Assembly (NCBI GenBank): GCA_002796205.1
Contig: PCWO01000006.1
Location: 1-15,000, forward strand
DNA: 15,000 nt
DNA from: Candidatus Liptonbacteria bacterium CG11_big_fil_rev_8_21_14_0_20_35_14
Lineage (GTDB): Bacteria; Patescibacteriota; Minisyncoccia; UBA6257; XYB1-36-10
Reading direction: 5' to 3'
Below the pieces are notes generated by a model. The model had not been told where the DNA came from. It ran no database searches and saw nothing but the letters and a program-made list of their open reading frames with translations. Shown piece after piece: positions 1-5,361 of this stretch. The stretch's first letter is position 1. Every line of letters starts with the position of its first letter. The translations under genes were made by a program, and so were the position numbers.

Positions 1-2
1 AA

Positions 3-683
3 TTAGTGGTGATTACAGCTAAGGAACAAAATGAATATTTTAAGATTTTATTTAAAGCGATTGATGAGGTTTTGCCTGATTTAAAAAATAAAAAATATCA
101 TATTGGATATGGTTTTGTGCAATTAAAAACAGGTAAAATGAGTTCTCGTTTAGGTAAGGTAATTACTTTTGAAATGTTACTTAAGGAGGTTTCTGATTCA
201 TTATCTGTTAAAGTTGAATCTAATAAAGATAGAAAAATTATTGCCATATCGGCTATGAAATATGCAATGCTTAAAACTTCAGCTTCAGCCGACATGGCTT
301 TTGATATAAAAAGTTCGGTGGTAATTTCTGGTCAAAGTGGTCCGTATTTACTCTATACATATGTCCGATTTAAAAAAATTATTGAAAAAGGGGGTGATTT
401 TAATGGATATGTAGTTTCAGCTTTGATTAATAAAGAAAAAGATATTATGTCTAGGTTGTCTTATTTTGAGGAGGTGGTTGTTCAAGCCGGAGAAAATTTT
501 GACCCTTCTAAAATATCTCATTATTTATTTGATTTGTGTCAAGATTTAAATGAATATTATCATAATACTAGTATATTAGGTTCTGATAATGAAAAAATGA
601 GACTGGCTCTTATGGCTAGTGCTATGAATGTTCTTAGTCAAGGACTACGATTACTTGGTATAGAAAAAGTTGATTCAATGTAA
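3..683 (+). CDS. argS: Arginyl-tRNA synthetase, C-terminal part (cut by window edge)
   Basis: Class I synthetase that ligates arginine to tRNA-Arg in the cytoplasm. The frame is open to the left edge, so the N-terminal domain and the HIGH motif lie outside the window; the GTG at 6 is internal, not a start. Visible are the end of the catalytic core, a KMSKS-type loop reading GKMSSR about 45 residues in, a GQSGPYLLYTYVR segment matching the conserved SGPYLQYAxxR block of ArgRS, and a C-terminal DALR-type helical anticodon-binding domain (about residues 100-225) ending in LRLLGIE. It is 20 bp upstream of gatC on the same strand, so the two are probably cotranscribed. Family assignment is secure from the KMSS region and C-terminal pattern; only completeness is unknown. 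Confidence 0.93.
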   Translation, partial: LVVITAKEQNEYFKILFKAIDEVLPDLKNKKYHIGYGFVQLKTGKMSSRLGKVITFEMLLKEVSDSLSVKVESNKDRKIIAISAMKYAMLKTSASADMAFDIKSSVVISGQSGPYLLYTYVRFKKIIEKGGDFNGYVVSALINKEKDIMSRLSYFEEVVVQAGENFDPSKISHYLFDLCQDLNEYYHNTSILGSDNEKMRLALMASAMNVLSQGLRLLGIEKVDSM

Positions 684-703
684 TTTTGTGGTAGATTATT
701 TTT

Positions 704-982
704 ATGAGAATTGAAAAAGAAGAAATAAAACATTTAGCGGAGTTGTCTAAAATAGAACTATCAGATCAAGAAATGGATAGCTTACAAAAAGATGTGGAAG
801 AAATTGTGCAATTTTTTGATACTTTATCAAAAGCTCCGGTATCTGATGTGCAAATTTCAAATTTTAATAATTTAAATGAGGCTGTTTTTGACCATGACAG
901 AGTTGATAGAGGAACTAAAAAAGAATGGGAACATTTTTCAGAAAAAGAGGGGCGATTTTTAAAAATACCCAAAGTTTTTTAA
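704..982 (+). CDS. gatC: Asp/Glu-tRNA amidotransferase subunit C
   Basis: Small subunit of the GatCAB amidotransferase, which converts Glu-tRNA(Gln) and/or Asp-tRNA(Asn) to the cognate amide form; GatC wraps around GatA and stabilises its contact with GatB. At 92 residues it has the normal family length. The N-terminal part (IKHLAELSKIELSDQEMDSLQKD) gives the typical helix pair, followed by IVQFFDTLSKAPVSDV and a C-terminal DHDRVD segment, both common GatC features. The start follows a T-rich stretch with no Shine-Dalgarno, as with most genes here. The stop is 3 bp before the gatA ATG, indicating translational coupling. The third subunit gene, gatB, is far away at 10689. Confidence 0.93.
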   Translation: MRIEKEEIKHLAELSKIELSDQEMDSLQKDVEEIVQFFDTLSKAPVSDVQISNFNNLNEAVFDHDRVDRGTKKEWEHFSEKEGRFLKIPKVF

Positions 983-985
983 ATA

Positions 986-2449
986 ATGGAAAATTTAACT
1001 CTATTTGATTTTTATAAAGGGATTAAGGATAAAAAATTTACGGTCAGTGAGGTTACTTCTTATTATTTAAATCGTATACAAAATAATGATTTTTCGGTTA
1101 AGGCTTTTTTAGAGGTTTTTAAGGAATCGGCTTTAGAGGAGGCTAATAAAATTGATGAAGAAATTAATAGAGGTTTTGATGTAAGTGTTTTAACCGGAGC
1201 GCCAATGGCGATTAAAGATAATATTTTACTTAAGGGTAAAAAATCTTCGGCAGCGTCTAAGATACTTGAAAATCATATAGCATCTTATGATGCGACTGTG
1301 ATTAGTAAGCTTAAAAAAGAAGGAGTTATTTTTTTAGGTAGAACTAATATGGATGAGTTTGCTTTTGGGGGTTCAACAGAGTTTTCGGCTTTTAAGGTTA
1401 CTTCTAATCCTCATGATTTAGACAGAGTGCCTGGCGGAACAAGTGGCGGTTCGGCGGCGGCGGTAGCTTCTAATATGGCACTAGCGGCTCTGGGGACTGA
1501 TACCGGGGGTTCGGTAAGACAACCAGCTAGTTTCTGTGGAATAGTTGGGCTTAGGCCTACATATGGAGCTGTTTCTCGTTATGGTGTCATAGCGGCGGCT
1601 TCAAGTTTTGATCAGGTGGGGACTTTAACAAAGACGGTGACTGATGCGGTTGTTTTATTTAAATCAATTTTAGGAAAGAGTCGTTTTGATTCTACTAGTA
1701 TTAAGCATAATTACGATGCGTCTTTTGATAAAGTTTTGTCTCTTAATGATATAAAAGGAAAAATTTTTGGCATACCAAAAGAATTATGGGATAAAGATAA
1801 CAATAAATTTTTAGGAGTTGATAATGAAACATCTTTAGCGATGAAGGAGGCGCGTGAATCTTTAGAAAATTTAGGAGCTAGATTTGTAGAGATCTCTATT
1901 CCGTCAATTGATTATTCTTTGGCGTGTTATTACATACTTATTTTTGCGGAGGAGAGTTCTAATTTATCTCGTTTTGATGGGCTTAGATACGCTGAATCTA
2001 TTAATAAACCTCATTCTTTAAAGGAGTTATATAGAGCTAATAGAAGTCTTGGTTTTGGACCAGAGGTAAAGAGAAGAATTATTCTGGGTAACTTTGTGTT
2101 GTCTTCTGGATTTTATGAGGCTTATTATGGAAGAGCAAGTAAGGTGCGGGAGGTGATTAGAGCGGATGTAAAAAAAGCTTTAAGTTTGGTGGAGGTTTTA
2201 TTTATGCCGACGGCGCCAACTGTGGCTTATAAAAAGGGAGAAAAACTTAATGATCCATTAGCTTTGTATTATGGAGATATTTTTACAGTCTTAGCTAGTT
2301 TAACAGGAAATCCGGCGTTAACAGTGCCGGTGCGTAAATATATAGTGGGATCTAAAGTTTTACCAGTTGGTTTTCAAGTGGTTGGAAAACATTTTGATGA
2401 AGCGACTCTTTTTCAAATTGGGCGTGCATACGAGAGACTTGTAGGTTAA
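986..2449 (+). CDS. gatA: Asp/Glu-tRNA amidotransferase subunit A
   Basis: Amidase-signature subunit of GatCAB that hydrolyses glutamine and channels ammonia to GatB. The 487-residue length is normal. The signature is clear: Lys77 in GAPMAIKDNI, the glycine/serine block at about 150-156 (GGTSGGS), and Ser176 in TDTGGSVRQP. By spacing (Lys to nucleophile 99 residues, as in the K79/S154/S178 triad of Staphylococcus GatA) Ser176 is the nucleophile and Lys77 the base. The cis-Ser position falls on Thr152, a conservative change discussed under findings. The C-terminal LTGNPALTVPV and GFQVVG blocks are also typical. The gene starts 3 bp after gatC and is followed 10 bp later by the HEPN-like gene, so all of these are probably one transcript. 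Confidence 0.96.
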   Translation: MENLTLFDFYKGIKDKKFTVSEVTSYYLNRIQNNDFSVKAFLEVFKESALEEANKIDEEINRGFDVSVLTGAPMAIKDNILLKGKKSSAASKILENHIASYDATVISKLKKEGVIFLGRTNMDEFAFGGSTEFSAFKVTSNPHDLDRVPGGTSGGSAAAVASNMALAALGTDTGGSVRQPASFCGIVGLRPTYGAVSRYGVIAAASSFDQVGTLTKTVTDAVVLFKSILGKSRFDSTSIKHNYDASFDKVLSLNDIKGKIFGIPKELWDKDNNKFLGVDNETSLAMKEARESLENLGARFVEISIPSIDYSLACYYILIFAEESSNLSRFDGLRYAESINKPHSLKELYRANRSLGFGPEVKRRIILGNFVLSSGFYEAYYGRASKVREVIRADVKKALSLVEVLFMPTAPTVAYKKGEKLNDPLALYYGDIFTVLASLTGNPALTVPVRKYIVGSKVLPVGFQVVGKHFDEATLFQIGRAYERLVG

Positions 2450-2459
2450 AATAAATATA

Positions 2460-3026
2460 ATGGATTTTTTAAAAAGTGATCCAAGTATTTTTTTGGCTCA
2501 AGCGAGTGAAACGGCTGTTTTTTGGACTAGTTTAGGATTTAGTTATTATAAGACTCACCTTTTTATTTTGGAGTTAATAGGAGCTTTTTTTTCTTTAGTT
2601 TTTTTAGGTGTAATTATTTATATAATAATTAAGATTAATCTTTTTCGTGATATATTTACTGGCTTAGCGGAAACTTATACATTATCAAGTGTTGATAAAC
2701 GTAGAGTTTTGAGGGCTTGGTTAAACGTTGAGAAGCGGGCCAGAAGTCGTAATGAGGCGGATATAAAATTATCTGTAATTGAGGCCGATAAAATATTGGA
2801 TGAGTTATTAAAAGTTTCAGGATTTAGAGGTGAGGTTATGGCTGATAGATTGGGGCAAGTGTCCTCGGCTCAAATATCTAATATAGATGATATTTGGAGA
2901 GCTCATAAATTGCGTAATAGATTGGTGCACGAACCTGATTTTGAGATATATAATAATCAGGCTTTAGAGTTATTAAATATATATCGGGTAGCTTTTGAGG
3001 AGTTTGGATTATTACAAAAAAAATAA
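2460..3026 (+). CDS. Membrane-anchored protein with HEPN-like RNxxxH motif
   Basis: No named family is recognised with confidence. The 188-residue protein has a short N-terminal segment, one hydrophobic helix at about residues 34-58, then a soluble, probably all-helical domain (about 65-188) facing the cytoplasm if the positive-inside rule holds (K58, R63 and later RR/KR residues follow the helix). Near its end is LRNRLVHEPDF, in which R152-N153-xxx-H157 fits the R(N/D/H)xxxH motif of HEPN-domain proteins, many of which are RNases. The preceding helices (VIEADKILDELLKVSG, then DIWRAHKLRNRLVHE) resemble the HEPN pattern of a helix followed by the motif helix. RNase activity is inference; non-catalytic HEPN-like proteins exist. 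It follows gatA by 10 bp and is followed by the tRNA-fMet promoter. No antitoxin or nucleotidyltransferase partner is visible. Confidence 0.6.
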   Translation: MDFLKSDPSIFLAQASETAVFWTSLGFSYYKTHLFILELIGAFFSLVFLGVIIYIIIKINLFRDIFTGLAETYTLSSVDKRRVLRAWLNVEKRARSRNEADIKLSVIEADKILDELLKVSGFRGEVMADRLGQVSSAQISNIDDIWRAHKLRNRLVHEPDFEIYNNQALELLNIYRVAFEEFGLLQKK

Positions 3027-3036
3027 TATTATTTTC

Positions 3037-3063
3037 TTGACGTTTTGTTTATTATTGTATAAT
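3037..3063 (+). promoter_or_regulatory. Promoter of the split tRNA-fMet gene
   Basis: TTGACG at 3037-3042 and TATAAT at 3058-3063 with a 15-nt spacer (short, but the -10 is perfect). The -10 ends 12 nt before the first tRNA base, giving a start about 5-6 nt upstream of the mature 5' end. The tRNA-Asp promoter has nearly the same geometry, which supports both. Confidence 0.65.
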
Positions 3064-3075
3064 ATATATAGGTAT

Positions 3076-3338
3076 CGCGGGGTAGAGCAGTGGTAGCTCG
3101 CAAGGCTCGATTATGGGCCATATAGAAAGTAATTTTTATATGCATTATCTGTCAAATTCGGGGAAGTCTTTTATATGATAATCCCGAGCCAAGCCCTTTG
3201 GGAAGGTGTAGAGACTTGACGGCAGACCCCATTAAAATGGGTGGAGAGAAAGTCCAGACCACAAATCTTTAATGAGCAGCGAAAGCTGTAGATGGTAGCA
3301 TAACCTTGAGGTCGCTGGTTCAAATCCAGCCCCCGCAA
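3076..3338 (+). tRNA. Initiator tRNA-fMet (CAU) interrupted by a group I intron
   Basis: Exons 3076-3107 and 3299-3338 join into a complete tRNA. The acceptor stem is CGCGGGG/CCCCGCA, giving a C1-A72 mismatch, the hallmark of bacterial initiator tRNA; the D-arm (GAGC/GCTC), variable region and T-arm (GCTGG/CCAGC with TTCAAAT) closely follow the bacterial fMet consensus. The anticodon stem is CAAGG/CCTTG with loop CTCATAA, anticodon CAT. The intron lies between T33 and C34, directly before the anticodon. Of the three G-C pairs usual in the initiator anticodon stem, the 29-41 pair is A-T here. A73 is followed by CA, not CCA, so the CCA end must be added after transcription. Without splicing this gene cannot give a functional initiator. 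Confidence 0.93.
3108..3298 (+). other. Group I self-splicing intron, ORF-less, in tRNA-fMet
   Basis: A 191-nt intron with a canonical group I core. The guide TTATGGGCC (3111-3119) pairs with the ligated exon junction: GGCC with the 5' exon GGCT (P1, with the required G-U at the splice site) and TTATG with the 3' exon CATAA (P10). P2 is ATATA/TATAT (3120-3124/3137-3141). P3 is CTGTCAA/TTGACGG (3149-3155/3216-3222). The P4-P6 region contains GAGCCAAGCCC and GGAAGGTGTAGAGAC. P7 pairs GACTT near 3213 with AAGTC near 3250. P8 is CCCAT/ATGGG (3228-3232/3237-3241). A hairpin CAGC-GAAA-GCTG with a GNRA tetraloop lies at 3277-3288. The last base is G (3298), as required of omega-G. The core wording resembles the small introns of cyanobacterial tRNA genes (subgroup IC3). 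Stem limits are drawn by eye. Confidence 0.92.
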
Positions 3339-3345
3339 CAATTTT

Positions 3346-3374
3346 AAAAATCATTCTTAATTTGAGTGATTTTT
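3346..3374 (+). terminator. Terminator-like hairpin after tRNA-fMet
   Basis: AAAAATCATTC (3346-3356) pairs with GAGTGATTTTT (3364-3374) over 11 bp including one G-U, with a 7-nt loop, followed by GTTTGT. The stem is AT-rich and its 3' arm supplies much of the T-tract, so it is a modest intrinsic terminator. It sits between the tRNA and the next promoter, where a terminator is expected. Confidence 0.55.
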
Positions 3375-3391
3375 GTTTGTCGTGTTATAAT
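3362..3391 (+). promoter_or_regulatory. Promoter of the HTH/LAGLIDADG-like gene
   Basis: Extended -10 TGT-TATAAT at 3383-3391, identical to the element before gyrB, with a possible -35 TTGAGT at 3362-3367 (18-nt spacer) that overlaps the terminator arm. Predicted start near 3398, about 24 nt before the ATG at 3422. Confidence 0.6.
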
Positions 3392-3421
3392 TAAATTACC
3401 TTATTTTCTTGGGTTCAATTT

Positions 3422-4099
3422 ATGACAAAAACTGTATTACAAAATAAAGCTATTAATTTTCGTAAAAAGGGGAAGAGTTTGAAATATATAGCTCATTATT
3501 TGAATGTTTCTGTAGGCAGTGTTAGTCGGTGGTGTAGAGATATACCTATAACAAGAGAATATCAAGAACTTTTATTGCAAAATATGAAAAATGGGGCTTC
3601 TCGTGGACGTATTATGTCGGCTTTAAAAAAACGTAAAAAAAGATTAGATGAAATTAATAATCTTTTAGAAAAAGGTAAAAATGATGTAGGTTTTATTTCT
3701 AAAAGAGATTTTTTTATAGCAGGATTAAGTTTATATTGGGGAGAGGGTTTTAAAACTAATGACGGAAGTGTTGGATTTTCTGTAGGAGATTATAGAATGG
3801 CTATATTTTTAATTAAATGGATGAATGTTTTTTTAGGTTTTTATAAAAATAATATTTCTCTACGTTTAACTATTAATAATATTTATAAAGATAAAGAAAA
3901 TGAGATTAAAAAATTTTGGATTAATAAATTAGATGTGAATGTAAATCAATTTCAAAAGACTATGTTTATTAAAACCAATAATAATAGAAAATATTTAGAT
4001 TCAAATAATTATAATGGAACCATTAGAATTGTTGCTCGTAATAGTGTGAGAGGCTTAAGAGTTATTAAGGGTTGGTTGAGTGGATTAATAGTTGATTAA
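3422..4099 (+). CDS. HTH protein with LAGLIDADG-like segment (possible homing-endonuclease relative)
   Basis: A 225-residue basic protein of uncertain function. Residues about 8-40 (KAINFRKKGKSLKYIAHYLN, then VSVGSVSRW) form a resolvase/sigma-type helix-turn-helix. A Lys/Arg-rich helical linker follows (about 65-85). At residues 97-110, FFIAGLSLYWGEGF has the hydrophobic helix plus Gly-x-Gly and acidic residue of a LAGLIDADG helix; the rest (beta-rich, with VGFSVGDYRMAIFLI and GTIRIVARNSVRGLRVIKGWL) could fit one LAGLIDADG fold. Only one clear motif is present, so an active form would have to dimerise, and the acidic residue is Glu108. It has its own promoter, lies 83 bp after the intron-bearing tRNA and before two more tRNA genes, a typical setting for mobile elements. 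No inverted repeats were seen. It may instead be a DNA-binding regulator. Confidence 0.5.
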   Translation: MTKTVLQNKAINFRKKGKSLKYIAHYLNVSVGSVSRWCRDIPITREYQELLLQNMKNGASRGRIMSALKKRKKRLDEINNLLEKGKNDVGFISKRDFFIAGLSLYWGEGFKTNDGSVGFSVGDYRMAIFLIKWMNVFLGFYKNNISLRLTINNIYKDKENEIKKFWINKLDVNVNQFQKTMFIKTNNNRKYLDSNNYNGTIRIVARNSVRGLRVIKGWLSGLIVD

Positions 4100-4104
4100 T
4101 TTAA

Positions 4105-4133
4105 TTGACTATTTTGGCTGGTTTAGTTAATAT
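4105..4133 (+). promoter_or_regulatory. Promoter of the tRNA-Asp / tRNA-CAU pair
   Basis: TTGACT at 4105-4110 and TAATAT at 4128-4133 with a 17-nt spacer. The -10 ends 11 nt before tRNA-Asp, matching the 12 nt seen at tRNA-fMet. The -10 matches consensus at four of six positions; TATAAA at 4135-4140 is a better hexamer but badly spaced and too close to the tRNA. Confidence 0.5.
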
Positions 4134-4144
4134 TTATAAATCTT

Positions 4145-4218
4145 GCGGGTGTAGCTCAGCTGGTTAGAGCGCTCGCCTGTCACGCGAGAGGTCGCCGGTT
4201 CAAGTCCGGTCACCCGCG
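4145..4218 (+). tRNA. tRNA-Asp (GUC)
   Basis: Full cloverleaf: acceptor GCGGGTG/CACCCGC, D-stem GCTC/GAGC, anticodon stem CTCGC/GCGAG with loop CTGTCAC (anticodon GTC), T-stem GCCGG/CCGGT with loop TTCAAGT. The discriminator base is G73, the expected identity base of tRNA-Asp. It is followed by CA rather than CCA, so the 3' end is completed enzymatically. It is first of a two-tRNA unit. Confidence 0.96.
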
Positions 4219-4234
4219 CAAGTTATGTTTTATT

Positions 4235-4308
4235 GTCAGGGTAGCTCAGTTGGTTAGAGCGAAGGAATCATAACCCTTAGGTCGTGGGTTCAACTCCCAC
4301 CCCTGACA
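4235..4308 (+). tRNA. tRNA with CAU anticodon (elongator Met, or Ile2)
   Basis: Acceptor GTCAGGG/CCCTGAC, D-stem GCTC/GAGC, T-stem GTGGG/CCCAC with TTCAACT, A73, no encoded CCA. The anticodon loop is ATCATAA (CAT). The anticodon stem AAGGA/CCCTT pairs at four positions but has an A31-C39 mismatch next to the loop, and position 32 is A rather than a pyrimidine. The fully paired G1-C72 end excludes the initiator. Elongator tRNA-Met and the lysidine-modified tRNA-Ile2 cannot be told apart by eye. It lies 16 nt after tRNA-Asp and is probably processed from the same transcript. Confidence 0.9.
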
Positions 4309-4334
4309 CAGTTTATTTTTTAGATGGCTGGCGT

Positions 4335-4340
4335 TATAAT
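4335..4340 (+). promoter_or_regulatory. -10 box of pheST
   Basis: Perfect TATAAT with only a weak -35 (TTTATT at 4312-4317, 17-nt spacer). The pheS ATG is 14 nt after the box, so the mRNA leader would be about 7 nt and has no Shine-Dalgarno. Confidence 0.55.
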
Positions 4341-4354
4341 AAGCTTAACTTTTT

Positions 4355-5359
4355 ATGAAGGATTTGAATAAAATTGAGCAGGAGGTAATAAAATCTTTAG
4401 ATAAATCTTTAAAAGAAGGCGATGTTTTAGAGATTAAAAATTATTATTTAGGCAGAAAATCAGGAGTGATAACATATCTTTTGAAGAGCATAAAAGATTT
4501 ATCGGATGGTGATAAAAAGAAATTTGCTCCCCAAATACAATCTTTAAAGGAGAAAACAGAAAAGATGATTGAAAATAAATTAAAGGAATTATCTATGTCT
4601 GATATTTCTTTTAAGGATTTAACATTGCCAAATAAAAAAATACGTCATGGTTCGCTTCATCCTTTAACTATAGTAGAGAGAAAAATTGTTGATATATTTA
4701 CGGCAATGAATTTTTCGGTAGTTGATGGGCCGGAAATTGAGTCTGAATGGTATAATTTTGATGCGTTGAATATACCGGAATTTCATCCGGCTCGGGAGAT
4801 GTGGGATACTTTTTGGATAAAAAAGGATTACAAAAAAAAAGATAGTAAAAAAAGAGAAAATTTTTTAATGAGAACACATACTAGTCCGGTGCAGGTTAGA
4901 TTTATGGAAAAACATAAACCTCCCTTTCAGATTATTGCTCCGGGTAGAGTTTTTCGTTATGAGGCAACTGATGCTTCTCATGAGGTAAATTTTCACCAAA
5001 TTGAGGGATTGATGATTGGAGAGTCTATTAGTATGGCAAATTTTAAATATATCGTAGAGAATTTTTTGAAGAAGTTTTTTGGGGATGATATAACTTTTAG
5101 GATGAGACCAAGTTATTTTCCTTTTACCGAGCCATCGGTTGAGATTGATATAAAATTACCTAATAGTGACAAATGGCTTGAGGTGATGGGAGCGGGCATG
5201 GTTCATAGAAATGTTTTAAAATCAGCCGGACTTAATCACGAGGAATGGCAGGGATTTGCTTTTGGTCTTGGGGTAGAAAGATTCGCCATGCTTTATTACG
5301 GTATTCCTGATATAAGGTTATTTTACGCAGGTGATTTAAGATTTAATAGACAGTTTTAA
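4355..5359 (+). CDS. pheS: Phenylalanyl-tRNA synthetase alpha subunit
   Basis: Catalytic subunit of the heterotetrameric class IIc PheRS that charges tRNA-Phe. The 334-residue length is normal. Residues 1-85 form the N-terminal helical coiled-coil arm that contacts tRNA. The class II core follows: motif 1 region at about 101-135 (VERKIVDIFTAMNFSVVDGP), THTSPVQ at 164-170, motif 2 at about 197-218 (GRVFRYEATDASHE with FHQIEG), and motif 3 at about 290-311 (GFAFGLGVERFAMLYYGIPD). A lysine-rich insert at about 146-158 precedes the THTSPVQ strand. The start is chosen because ATG at 4355 fits the family start and lies 14 nt after a perfect -10, implying near-leaderless translation. pheT begins 2 bp after its stop. 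Confidence 0.97.
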   Translation: MKDLNKIEQEVIKSLDKSLKEGDVLEIKNYYLGRKSGVITYLLKSIKDLSDGDKKKFAPQIQSLKEKTEKMIENKLKELSMSDISFKDLTLPNKKIRHGSLHPLTIVERKIVDIFTAMNFSVVDGPEIESEWYNFDALNIPEFHPAREMWDTFWIKKDYKKKDSKKRENFLMRTHTSPVQVRFMEKHKPPFQIIAPGRVFRYEATDASHEVNFHQIEGLMIGESISMANFKYIVENFLKKFFGDDITFRMRPSYFPFTEPSVEIDIKLPNSDKWLEVMGAGMVHRNVLKSAGLNHEEWQGFAFGLGVERFAMLYYGIPDIRLFYAGDLRFNRQF

Positions 5360-5361
5360 AT

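Noticed and set aside
98..295. Minus-strand ORF inside argS
   Set aside because: Antisense to conserved ArgRS codons, with no family resemblance; a shadow frame.
766..972. Minus-strand ORF inside gatC
   Set aside because: Fully antisense to gatC, with no start signals or recognisable motifs.
3108..3298. Transposon, CRISPR or pseudogene explanation for the split tRNA
   Set aside because: There are no direct repeats, inverted ends or spacers, and the exons, guide pairing and conserved core all fit a group I intron.
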